The notes beneath the pieces were generated by a model. It saw nothing but the letters and a program-made list of their open reading frames with translations, was not told the DNA's origin and did no database searches. Below are positions 31,071 through 42,350 of a stretch of 64,000 nt of DNA, one piece after another. The DNA lies in contig CM073328.1 of assembly GCA_037043015.1 (NCBI GenBank), positions 3,459,409 through 3,523,408 on the forward strand, in the 5' to 3' direction. The first letter of the stretch is position 1, and every line of letters begins with the position of its first letter. Source of the DNA: Bryum argenteum. Its lineage: Eukaryota > Streptophyta > Bryopsida > Bryales > Bryaceae. A program made the translations under genes and the position numbers.

Positions 31071-34000
31071 ATGGCTTCCAAGGATACTGTCATGGGTGAT
31101 GCGTCGAAACTAAACACCCAAATTACTCCGTTTGGAATTTCAAGCTTTGAAATATGCTCAGTAGAGACGACTCTTGGAAAGTTGTCGATCCTCCACTAGG
31201 GACGATTGCACCTACTGCACAGGCTGACATCGATGCATTGCAGGTGATGAAGAACCAATCAATGACACTCATTGCCCTGTCAGTAAAGGATAATGTGATT
31301 CCTCACATCATCAACATCACGGATCCGGACCATATGCGGAAAGTTCAGAAGGATCTTTATTCAAGCAGAACGAACTCCCGCAAGCTTCTACTCCGCCGCA
31401 AGCTGGCGAACTTGAAGATGGACGAGGGAGCAGCAATGTCCGACTTCCTGCAAAACGCCAAGGAGTTGGTTAACCACTTTGCATGCATTGGTGAGAAGAT
31501 TACCAACTCTGAGCTCGTAGAACACGTGCTCATGGCTCTACGCAAGAGCTACCAAGGTCTTGTTAACACGATGATATATCAATCAGCGCTTCCAACACCC
31601 TCCAAGCTGACAGTCATTTGCCTTCAAGATAACCTTCGTCCGGAGATCTGGGAGTGCAAGCGGAACGATCATGAGGCATTGTACATCAAGAATCACAAGA
31701 CGATTCCAAACAACCGCAAGATGAGCTCGGAAGGCACCCACAGCCGCTAGACAAACTGGGGAGGCAACGACAACCGCCAGAAGGGCAAAAAGCACGATGA
31801 ATGCCACCACTGCAGAGTGCTAGATCAGTGGATAAAACACTCTTCCATCTTAGCTGCATTCGTCAAGAATCGCAAGGCACGACAACAGGAGAAGGCGACT
31901 GTCTATCTCGTCATTAACTTTGATAGCAGCAGCAACGAAGACAATTTCGTTGAAACTCATACCGATCTAGCAACAAATCTCACTGAGCCCAATATAGTTG
32001 ATGTCTCCCAGAATAGTGACTGGTATCTAGACAGTGGTGCTTCAAGGCACGTCACTGGACGTAAGAGCTTGCTTAGAGACTTAGAATGTGGATCTCGATC
32101 AAAGTAAGCACTGTCGGTGGTGACTTTCTGAATGTAGCCGGCAAGGGGAAGATGGACCGGTGGTGACTTTCTAAATGTAGCCAGCAAAGGGAAGATGGAC
32201 CTTTCCACTGCATCTAGAAAAATACAGTTTGATAACGTTCTCTATGTGCCTGGTATTGCAAACAAATTGCTATTTGTTGGATCAGTTACAAACAGAAAAA
32301 GAAAGCCTAAGATCCTATTCAAATCACATCATGCATGGATACTCCGAGATCTTCCCTATCCTAAGAGACATCATATCATCTCCATCAGAAAAAGGGACAA
32401 AAGAAATGGATTGTACAAGTTCCGTCCTCCAAACGTATCAAGCAACAGAGTGGAGACTCTCTCTAAGGAGGACCTCACATCACTTTGGCACTCTAGGCTC
32501 TGTCACACAAACCTCAAAATGATCATATTCATGGTAATATAAGAGATGGTTGAGGGATTACCAATACTGGGTTCTCGCATAGCCTTCTGTGAGCCGTACT
32601 GCATCGGAAAGCAGTCTCTGAACCCAGGACCAAAGTCTCAGCCTTGACGCACAGGAGGATACAACTCCTTGAGTGGCACCAGTGGCACAAAAGCTCCACT
32701 TGAGCTTCTGCACTCTGATATCTGCGGTCCCGTAGCAACGCCATCTCTATCTGAATCACGATACATACTTTCTATCATAGACAACTTTAGTAGGTTTACT
32801 TGGATTTCTTCTGCAAACGGAAATCTAAAACTCTAAGTTTAGACACTTCAAGGCCATGATAGAACTGCAAAGCTCTTACCGCATTAAGGCCATTCCTTCC
32901 GACAACGGTGGCGAGTACATCTTCCATGAATTCGTCGGTTTCTGTGCGGCCTCCGGGATCATGCGCCAACTGACATAGACCTACACCCCACACCAGAACA
33001 GTGTAGCGGAGAGGATGAATCGAACAATCCTCAATAGGGCCCGTTGCATGGCATTTGCAAGTATGATTCCATCTCACTTGTGGACCAAAGCTGTTGCCGC
33101 GCAGCTGCCTATGTCACAAATAGGACGTCAACTCGCGCAAATGGCGGCACGACTTCTTTTGATAGGTTCACAAGTTCACGCCTACACGTTGATCAACTCA
33201 AGGTCTTCTGGTGTCAAAGCTACATGCTTAATACATCACCCAAAATGCAGAAATGGGCTCCTAGAAATGAGCACTTGAATGCACTTTCATGGGATACGAT
33301 TCAACCTCTCGAGGTTATCGCCACTACCATCGACCCACATGACGGATTCTAATTTCGAAGAATGTCATGTTCGACAAACAACGTTTTTCCTCCAAGATTC
33401 CAACTCACTTGAAGCTTTGTCTCCTCCAAGTTATCAAGATTGGGATTTTCCTATAGAGACCGAAGAAGGCACAACTGTCAACTCAACTCGCACTAGTAGA
33501 GCTTCTTCTTCAAGACCAGTTGCTTCTCCGAGCACAAGTCCAAGGTCGTGTTCCACTCCAATTCGTCCGATCTTTGTTTTCAAGGACTCAGCTCATGCTC
33601 ACTGCAGCCCAAGAGCCATGTCACCTCAACTTCTCCATGCAAATGAAAAAGAGGATGTCACAATCGCAAGGAGCAACCGTGATTCTCCAACACTCCATGT
33701 TCCTTTCCAGGATTTGGTCCCGACCGACTCGAAACAACACTCCCGCCTCTGAAACCGACTCCGCTGCTTGTTTGCCAACGTCGCCCTATGTGAGCACCAC
33801 TCCTGTCACCACCATGCTCTCAAATCCCTTTCTAGTGACTACTCGGTAGAGCTCCTCATCCTCCAACACGTCTTACAGACTATCACCTACATTTCACTGA
33901 AGCAGAACTACTTGAAAGTCTTCATGAATCTGTAGATTCCGCTCTCCTTCACCTTGGTTGGAAGGCTGCTATGGAATCTGAGTTGGCATCCATTAATAAG

Positions 34001-35413
34001 AATGGAACCTAGGATATGGTGCCTTTGCCACCAAACCGCACTACAATCTCCACAAAATAAGTTTACCGCATCAAGACGAAGTCAGACGGTTCCATTGACA
34101 AACTAAAGGTAAGACTGGTCGCTAAGAGCTTTCAGCAACGAGAAGGGTTGGACTACACAGAGACGTTCAAACATGTGGTAAAATGGAAAACCCTTCGGAG
34201 CGTTGTCGCCATTGCAGGACACTACGGTTGGGACATCCACTACCTCAATGTCGAGACAACCTTTTTAACGGCACCATCAATGAAGACATTTATCTTGCTC
34301 CTCCTTGAGGTTTTGCTTTGTTTCATACGAATCTTGTCTGCAAACTCAAGAAGGCTTTGTACGGGCTCAAACAAGCCCCTCGCGCTTTGTACACTAAGAT
34401 AGATTCCTATCTAGGTGGCAAAGGACTTCACAAATCCTCAGCTGATACAAATCTACACTACTTGGAAGAAGGAAGAAAGCCTACCTTGCTTTGCTTTATG
34501 TTAATGATGTTTACATCATTGGAACCAATCTGCCTCACATCGCCCTGCTACGCTTGGAAATCAAACAAGCTTTTGAAATGTCGGATCTAGGCCTACTCTC
34601 ATATTCCCTTGACCTTGAGTTCATCTCTTGTCCCGTCGGCATCTTGGTCACTCAACGTCAATACCTTAAAGAGACTTTGCGTGAGTTTGGTCTTGACCAA
34701 TGCAAGTCTGTTGCTACACCAACGTTTGAAAATTTTCATTTGGTTCCAGACATGAAAGCCCCTGCAGCTGATGTAAGCCTTTGCCAAAGAATGGTGGCAA
34801 ACTTATTTTTATAACACACACACGACCAGATATTAGCTACGCTTTAAGTATGGTGAGCAGGTTTATGGCAAATCCACAGGTTCTGCACGCCCAAGTTGTG
34901 AAGCACCTATACCTCTACTTGCAAGGCACGTCAAACCTCGCACTATTGTATTGGAAGGGGGAGAGTAACAGTCTAGTGGGGTTCAGAGATGCCCGCGATC
35001 GGAGGTCGACAATGGATTCACGTTCTTTCTTGGTACCACGCTTGTCAGTTGGAACTGTAGGAAGCAGCCCACCGTAGTGCTTTCCTCGACCGAAAGCGAA
35101 TACATGGCCATCACTGAAAGAGCGCAGGAGGCAATATGGCTTTGAAGGTTGCTGAGCAAACTTCAAACAGGTTCCAACAAAACTCTATGGGGACAATCAA
35201 CGGTGTTTGAATTTGGCACATAACTCTATCTTTCATGGCCGGGCGAAGCACGTAGAAGTGCGGCATCACTTTATCCCGGAGAAAGTTGCTTCTAGAGAAA
35301 TTCTTCTTGAATATGTACCGACTGCAGAGCAAGTTGCTGACATACTCACCAAGGCTACAAGTAGGACAATATTTGAAAAATCTAAGGAGCAAATTAGGGT
35401 TACTTCACATTGA
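31071..35413 (+). pseudogene. Ty1-copia relic 2: gag-protease-integrase-RT-RNase H, heavily broken
   Basis: In order, with many frame changes and stops: gag (ATG 31071, MASKDTVMGDASKLN; then a 198-codon UBN2-like segment with LRRKLANLKMDEG), a degenerate CCHC knuckle (CHHCRVLDQWIKHS at about 31800), protease (WYLDSGASRHVTG, 32020-32060), GAG-pre-integrase (LWHSRLCHTNLKMI, 32470-32520), integrase core (SDICGP at about 32710, DNGGEY at 32897, PHQNSVAERMNRTI at about 32990), RT (YTETFKHVVKWKTLRSVVAI, LYGLKQAPRALYTKID, a YVNDV box near 34494 in place of YVDD, MSDLGLLSYSLDLEF) and RNase H (RPDISYALSMVSRFM, STESEYMAI, FHGRAKHVEVRHHFI, ADILTKATS). A different family from relic 1 by sequence. Every domain has lesions. 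Confidence 0.9.
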
Positions 35414-36049
35414 CTCTAATTCTCTATAGACTCGTCCTCAACAGCTTTGTGCCAATTTATCACGATCACAAGAGGAATGCGATAAGAATATCTGAAGATT
35501 GAATCTTCATTTATTAAAATTGGCCAATGCCTTGGAACGAGACAATCGTCCACACCGGATTAGCAAATCCGCAGTTGACACGAATTCAAGTGCCCGACTA
35601 ACACCTGACCTACTTCAATCTATTCCCAGGTTCTAAATTGGAATTGGCTTCCCTACTCCTCGCGCAAGTGCTCTGGGAGTTTTACAACGAATGGCAAATC
35701 ATCATCTACAATCATGATCTCATCAGTGGGCAACAGATAGCCTCTTGGCGTCCCAAACAGGTTAATCTCCGCTACGCCAGACGCATTGGAAGCCACAATC
35801 GTGCAAGCAAGTTCCTCCAATTTTTCTCTTGTTTGATCAACCCTCAGCATACTCAGGAATCGATGCTTGAAGAAGCCCGCCGCCCGCTGTAGATTTTGAT
35901 GCAGCAAATGTCCAATGACCCAGAAGATAAGCAACACAATCTACAATGCAGAAAATCCTCCTACAAATTCAACAAATCTCTCCCTCAACGGCTTTCGAAT
36001 AGAAAACGACATCTTGACCTAATCAGCGCTCAGATTAAAGGGCATAACT

Positions 36050-36062
36050 GAGCGAGGGAGGG
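36050..36062 (+). other. Polypurine tract before the right LTR
   Basis: GAGCGAGGGAGGG directly precedes TGTTGG of the LTR at 36063, the standard plus-strand priming site position. Confidence 0.6.
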
Positions 36063-36379
36063 TGTTGGAACTTGGAACCTAATACTAATGAAGGTTGTTC
36101 CCATGTCGTACTTGGGAGTACAGAATTAGTTGAGTAGTGTACAGCTGAGAGAGCTGTGGCGCCATCATCATGCATTAGTGCTTAGGCCACTTTTTTAGTT
36201 AGTGAAGGCAGTGAGTATAGCAGGAAGTGGGCCGTATCTCCCCAAAGCGAAACATATACATGTAGCATTGTGTTTTGAATCTATCTGTTTTCTTGCATTG
36301 TCCATTCTGTTCTGAGATCTACAACAGAATCTCCTCAACTTCGCTTGCCTCTCATCATACATGTAACTGATTGGCAACA
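36063..36379 (+). repeat. 3' LTR (317 bp), TGTTG...CAACA
   Basis: Begins TGTTGGAACTTGGAACC after a polypurine tract and ends ACTGATTGGCAACA, giving perfect 5-base terminal inverted ends, as in copia LTRs. It is 650 bp after the RNase H stop of relic 2, so is best assigned to it. It does not resemble the LTR-like segment at 30840-31045, and no 5' partner is visible. Confidence 0.7.
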
Positions 36380-38189
36380 CTTATCCAACAAGCTTTGGAT
36401 GTTTAGGAAATTTTCCGCCTCATCACACACTTAAATTAGATGTGTTGTATATTTAAAATCAAACACATCAAAAAATAGAAACCAGACAATAATTTCATAC
36501 CAAGTTGATAGAAAACAAGGTTGCTTAATAGACCTTCATGAATTCTGCATTCCATCTCTTGATTTCATCCTCGGAAATAGGTGGCTTCTTGTCACTTTTC
36601 TATTGATACTTGCAAAAGCCAATCGCCTTTGCAAGAGTCTTGTTTTGATATATGAGGCCAAGAAAATGCGTCAGACATGTCTGTTTCCACTATCATAATC
36701 GTAATGACCGAAGGCTCAGACGCCACCGCTTTGTCTACTTCAAAAGATTTGACTACAGAACTTATCAACGTTGTAAGCTTTGGAGCCCCCATAATTAAAG
36801 TTTGTGTAAAAGCTAGAATCAATATATAATCATACCAAGTCGAAGCGCAAAGTGATGAAAGAGTCTTTCAAGAAGGTATCTAATGAATTGAATGGTCCTT
36901 AGAGCATGCCCAACTTGTGCACTCTGGGCCAGAGAGTGGAGCCTTATTTGGAGTGTAAGGAACAACAACCGACACACTATCTCTGTAACCCCGTCAAGAG
37001 GGTTGAGGTCTCCTAATTTCTATGACACCATGACTCCAAGTAATCCCGTACCTTCATTCACATTTTAGCGTCCCAATAAACCATCGGAAGAGTGCCACGT
37101 GGTAGAGACTTTATTGGCAGAAAAGAACTTTTATTATAACCAGCTTGTCAAGAAATGTGATTGGTTGGCGGATTTTCCTTGTGCCCTGTCTCCTAGTCTG
37201 GGATGGGTTGCGATGCCCGGCTGAGCGGGCCTTAAGGGATTTTCTCGCAGTTGAGCGGCCCCGCCTGAAGCACAGGTTGGGCATGCTTTTACAAAGTATG
37301 ATATATGTTAAGATACTTTCATGATTCTTCAATACATCCTCTTGGGAAGGGCAACTCTATAATAGAACAAGAAACAAAATTGTGGGGAAACCTCAATTTA
37401 GGACCATGATAGACCAAAAGTGAGGGGCTTTGTGAGACAAGACTCACAACATTACTAAGAATTGTGAAGTGAGAAAACTAGAGATAACATTGATAATTGA
37501 AAGAGTAGGTAATATCGAGTAACAACCCTCAACTCGCTCTTTATATTAGGTAATAGGAAAATTGACAACTCAAAATTCAAAAATTGAACCAATCACATGA
37601 GATAAAGTTTTGTCCTCCTTCGACTTTATCTATAGCTTGACTCCCCCTGTAAAGCATTCCTAAAGCAAAAGCTTCCGGAGTTTACAAAGGTCTAGGAGAA
37701 CCTCTTCCAGACATATTGCTATGTAGGAATATGTCAGGACATGCTTTTTATTCTCCTATATTTATAACCCTGACTTAAATGACCACTAAGGCTTGGAAAT
37801 TTTATGGTTCTTCATTTACTAATTAAAATAAGCTCTCAAGATATAAAAGATTGTGTAGATTTTATGATCAAATATCAAATAACCAACTCATGAAAATATT
37901 CTATAGATTTTTATCACAATTGATATAACCCGTAAAGTTATGTACGATCCGACTTAGGTTTTTTGTGTCTTTTGGGCAAAGCACTTAAAGCACTTAACCC
38001 CTACAAGCCCAATTGACAAGATTGTAATTAGTTTAAAATTAAGGCCTTCATAGGCTACATGTAGCTTATTGTTGAAAACTAAGAAAAAACAAAATAAATT
38101 TGTGGGAATTTTGTAAATTACATATTTAATTCCTTCCCATTCTAAACTCCACACCGGAGTAATTATAACCATTCCAAATCATCATCAAC
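36380..38189. other. Stretch without recognised genes
   Basis: AT-rich. On the minus strand near 36592-36530 a segment reads DKKPPISEDEIKRWNAEFMK before a stop, with an overlapping 76-codon frame upstream (36822-36592); this looks protein-like but matches nothing I recognise, and may be an eroded exon. Nothing else stands out. Confidence 0.35.
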
Positions 38190-39560
38190 AACTTACAATT
38201 CTCAATAGCAAACCTCTTAGTCAACATTTGGTTGAACCAAAATTGTTATTACCCTTACAAGAATTACCAAGCATAATAGAAACTCAATCTTCTACTCCAA
38301 CAATACATAAATTACCACCTCAACAAGATGCTCCAACTATGAGAAAGGAGACCCACTTGGGTATACAGTGGTACTTGGATAAGATCAACCTCGTTAAGAT
38401 CAACGTCTAGTTAAGAACGTTGTCCCTGTCCCCTTATTATGCAAAGAGGCATTGTTTCGTTGTGGTCACGCGTGGATAAGATCAATGTTATTATTTGTCC
38501 GAAAACGTTTATCTGATCCATAACTCAAAGCATCAACTATCGCAGGTTTTACATTGGTTGTCAAGTGGTTTACAAATTGAGTTTTGGCTATTCGAGCCGC
38601 TCAAAAGCTACATCACATCCGCCACAACGCTGTCTTATGAGACAAAATTTCTATTCAATTGTTGAACACAATTTAGATGAGACGTACATTTAATACATTG
38701 ATGACGTCTTAAATGTACATCTCATCTAAATTGTGTCTGACCAATGAGTAGGAATTTTGTTTGATAAGACAACCTTGATCCGCCACCTTGGTGTGAAAAT
38801 TGTGTTGATTTGGAGTCATCTTTTGGGTGAAGTCTTTATAGAGCAACCTCCGAGAAATATTCAACAAGGTCTAGAAAACTCGAATTGAAAACTAAACAAG
38901 GCACTTTATGAATTGAAATAGAGCTCAAGAATGTGGTATGAAAGAATTCACAAATACCTTATATCCATTGGATAACAAGAAGTACCAATGATCACAACTT
39001 ATATCACAACATTTGGAACACTAAAAAATCAAACCATTCTAGTTATTTATCTAGATGATACTCTATTATGGGAGATGTATCAAAACATGGCTAAAGATAC
39101 AACTCCACCAAGAAATTGCTTTAAGTGATTTAAGACATATAACAAAGTACCTTGGAGTAGAATTAATATGCTCACTTGTTGGAATCTTGTTATCACAACC
39201 CAAGTATGAAATAAACATGATGGAGGAGTTTGGCATGAAAGCATGTTGCTTATGACATGTTCTTTTTAACACTTTGTTTTTAGATGCAATCTCAAACTAG
39301 GTGTGCCCTAATCTTGCGTATGCCATGAGTTTCGATTTCAAGTACATTTCACAGCCTTAAGAAATACACATTGAAGCTATAAAACACTTTTTCAGATATG
39401 AGAATAAGACTATAGACCATGGATTATACTATGCACAAACAAAGATGTTTACAAGCTGTCACTTGCAAGGATTTAGAATTGGAGATTGAATTGCTTGTCC
39501 AAAAACAAGGCATCTAATTGGTGGTTATTGCTTCACCCTAGCGAAATTTACCATAACCTA
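38190..39560 (+). pseudogene. Ty1-copia relic 3, oldest and most degraded
   Basis: Recognisable only in fragments across frames: LLGEVFIEQPPRNIQQGL (about 38825), KLNKALYELK and SSRMWYERIHKYL (RT, to 38970), YLDDTLLW (39050, catalytic box YLDD), SDLRHITKYLGVELICS (39125), KTIDHGLYYAQTK and HLIGGYCFTLAKF (RNase H, 39405-39550). Stops and indels are everywhere. A fold-back MITE lies inside it (38630-38775) and a SINE follows it at 39608. Confidence 0.75.
38630..38775. mobile_element. Fold-back MITE inside copia relic 3
   Basis: The inner arms 38666-38692 and 38710-38736 are inverses over 27 bases with one mismatch (ACACAATTTAGATGAGA...). The outer parts continue as CTGTCTTATGAGACAAAATTTC against GTTGTCTTATCAAACAAAAT. 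Total arms are about 64 bp around a 17-base loop. Confidence 0.8.
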
Positions 39561-39607
39561 ACACAATACCCACCAATCCGTCATTCTATTGTATGTAGAA
39601 GTTCAGG

Positions 39608-39962
39608 CACCATAAGCCTTGGCTTGGTGGTTAGGGCTCATGGCCCCCAATGAGGAGGTCTTGGGTTCTATTCCCCATGCCGACGTGGTGCTTACCACTG
39701 TAGTCCACTCAACTATTGTGGGGGGTCCTTGGACCTTGTTGTACGGGTACCTCAAAGCCCTTTGGGGGGATACTACGTCAAGTATCTTCAAGGCACTAAT
39801 AACTAGCTACAAACTAGCGTAGTTATAGTGTCCACCTTCGAGAGGGGGAAGTAGTATTGTTCCAATTTCCCCCTTGTCCGATGGCCATCAAGATAATAGC
39901 ATTACAAACAGACACTTCATTCACGCTCACCCCTTCGAAAGGGACCGGAGTTTCTATCTATC
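39608..39962 (+). mobile_element. tRNA-derived SINE, copy B (most complete)
   Basis: A-box TGGCTTGGTGGTTAGG, B-box GGGTTCTATTCC, body with CTCAAAGCCCTTTGGGG and AACTAGCTACAAACTAGCG, then CAATTTCCCCCTTGTCCG, TTCATTCACGCTCACCCCTT and a TTTCTATCTATCTATATA tail. This sets the family consensus: a tRNA-related head and a (TCTA)n tail. After the tail, a short piece (ACGAACAGACACTTCACTCACG) repeats part of the 3' region. Confidence 0.9.
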
Positions 39963-40346
39963 TATATACGAACAGACACTTCACTCACGCTCACTCTTCA
40001 ATACAATCAAAATATATCATTGGGGTTTGTGAATAAGGGACTATAGATAAATCTAAGTGCAAAATCATTTGGCATGCATCAGTCTATTTCATTACTAATT
40101 TGGTGCCATTGAAGAAACGCACATCTTTTCCTATTAGAGTAAATTTCTTGTGCATTTCAATGATAATTGTGCCACAATAACGCTTCCACAATATCTACAC
40201 AGCCATTACATTCCTCCCAATGCTCTTCGGTTTTTACTTGTAGGAAAACTTCCATGCTCTCGTATTTCTTGATGTGTCTTGAAGATGAGTGTTGTTAAAG
40301 TTCTATCATTGTGGTGATACATGACAACTGCCTTCTGTGAGATTAA

Positions 40347-41079
40347 GGTAGCGACACCCATAAGCATCCCTGCCCCATTGGTGTGACCTATAATTGTAAC
40401 TATTGCTGACCTTTTCGGACCCATAGCTGACTGTTGTGAAAAAGGGACGGTAATGGGTGTACATTAAAGCGTGCTTTATTGCCGATGGGTTGGAAATGGA
40501 TGTTGTATGTCATGGTCTAAAGTGCATAGTGTTTTAATGAAATAATATTGAGAGGTGGTTGAGCGGTTGCATGGCAAATTAAGGGACTCATTAAGGGCAG
40601 CAACTTTGCGCGGATTTGGGTCACTTCCATGTTGGCCAAGTGGAGAAAAGTCACACTTCTTTGTCTTTGGAGGGCGGTATTAGGTGCCTTGACTGTTGGT
40701 TTATTCGTTACTAGCGCTTGGTGAATTTGCAGGGGCCATCATTTGCTTATCCACAGCTTGGACTTTTGAACCATGGTGGGACGTTTTTCAATTCCCCGTT
40801 TAACTTTCATAGGAACTATCTTTCTTGGTTTTGAGCCGCTACATGACAACAAACACTTTAGTGGTGGTCATTTTTAGCTCTACCTATGGACAAGCACATA
40901 AGTATGCTCATTTTGTACTTTGAAATTTTCTTATAAATTCAGGCTCCTCAGAAAACCTCATCTCTCGAAGAAGATATTTTTCACTCCGAATTGCTAATCT
41001 GTAGATATTTTTTTAAAGCTTCCTTGGTGGTTGTAACCAACCATATTTGCTTACTGGGACGGTTATGGGTGTCGCTACC
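40347..41079. mobile_element. Non-autonomous TIR element, 733 bp, at a TTAA-like site
   Basis: Terminal inverted repeats GGTAGCGACACCCATAA match perfectly over 17 bases at both ends. The left flank is TTAA (40343-40346) and the right flank TTAG (41080-41083). A GGGACGG-TATGGGTGT word next to the right end is repeated internally at 40444. No transposase frame inside. Confidence 0.65.
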
Positions 41080-41083
41080 TTAG

Positions 41084-42350
41084 TCAACAATACTTGTGTA
41101 CTGCAAAGGTGGGCTCAGATGCGCATATTTTGCCCCTTATGTACACTCATCCTGTATCCCCAAGCATCAATTCATCTACTTGATAAAGATCAGTCTGACA
41201 AATCCCAAAACATTTTCAAGAATGTGCCAAAGTTGTCACAACATCTTCAGATTTCAGTCTCTATGCAGAGTGTAGTCTCTCATGATCACCACTTTACACT
41301 ATCAAACATCGACTATTCGAAAAGTATGCATAGAGATACAAAAACAGATTCAGACATTCCATCACTTAGGTCAGAGCACAGCGTATTAAAGAATAATAAC
41401 TCCCATCGAATCATTCAAGGGTTTAAGGCAGAGATCCTAACCCAAACATTGCTTATAAATGAAAACTGTACCAAAAGCAATGACCATAACGGGTTACTCC
41501 AGAGAATCAAGACTGTCCCCTCTCCTTCAAGGATCCGAAAAAGCTCGTGCTACAATATTCATAACTATGCAGAGGACAAACACGTACAAGACAAATTTGA
41601 GTGCACATTAAACTTAAACCTCATAATGAGCCCGGCATCCACATTTACAATACAACAGTAAAAAAGTACTAACTACCAGACCAGGAGACTCGAGGTTGTT
41701 AGAGAATTTACTAATGGCAGTAGTACCAGTAACATCCGTGATTGAATTACGTTACAAAGGGGAGGGAATTGAATGAAGGAAAGAATGAGAATCTGCACCA
41801 CCAGAGGCTAATTGTGTCGTGAATATATATAGTGGAGAATCTCCAATAAGTTGAAACAGGGAAAAAGGGAAAAGCTCTGTAGAACCATCAGTCCAAAATT
41901 GCGCCCCGGAGTGACGAAGGGCAGTGGCCACACCCTGTCAGTGCCGTCGGAGTGCAATCAATGGAGAGTACGTCAACCATGTGCCGTAAGAATAAATTGA
42001 CGACGACTAATACACAACTGTAACCGCCTCGGGTGGAACTCATCGTGTTCCACCTTGCTGCTTAGGTTTGGTTTATGCATGTGAAGAGGGCAGAAGAGGA
42101 GTCCTTATCCCCTCTACCATTCACTTTCCCAAGTGCGACCATCAGTGACTCTAACTGATGAATGTTCAGGCTCAAGCATAAAAGTTATGAGGCTCAAGCA
42201 TGGCCTTGCAGGTAAAGATTCAGCAGTGCTGCATGTGGGAGCGGCTATTGAGTGCCGAAAGGCCAACGGAAATCAGGACGGTCCTCACACGACCAGGTAA
42301 AACACAAGCGCAAAGGCAATGTAAGCTGCTGCTACCTGCTCGGAAGGCAG
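41084..42350. other. 3' flank of the ABC transporter gene
   Basis: Contains the transporter's 3' untranslated region and intergenic DNA. A 204-codon plus-strand frame (41047-41661) starts within the TIR element, has no recognisable domain and lies antisense to the probable 3' end of the gene; I do not call it. Confidence 0.4.

Noticed and set aside
39619..39690. Possible tRNA gene (A and B boxes)
   Set aside because: The same head occurs in four dispersed copies with SINE bodies, and no cloverleaf with acceptor stem is evident.
41047..41661. 204-codon plus-strand frame
   Set aside because: Begins inside the TIR element, no domain or motif, antisense to the probable 3' end of the ABC gene; no splice or promoter support.
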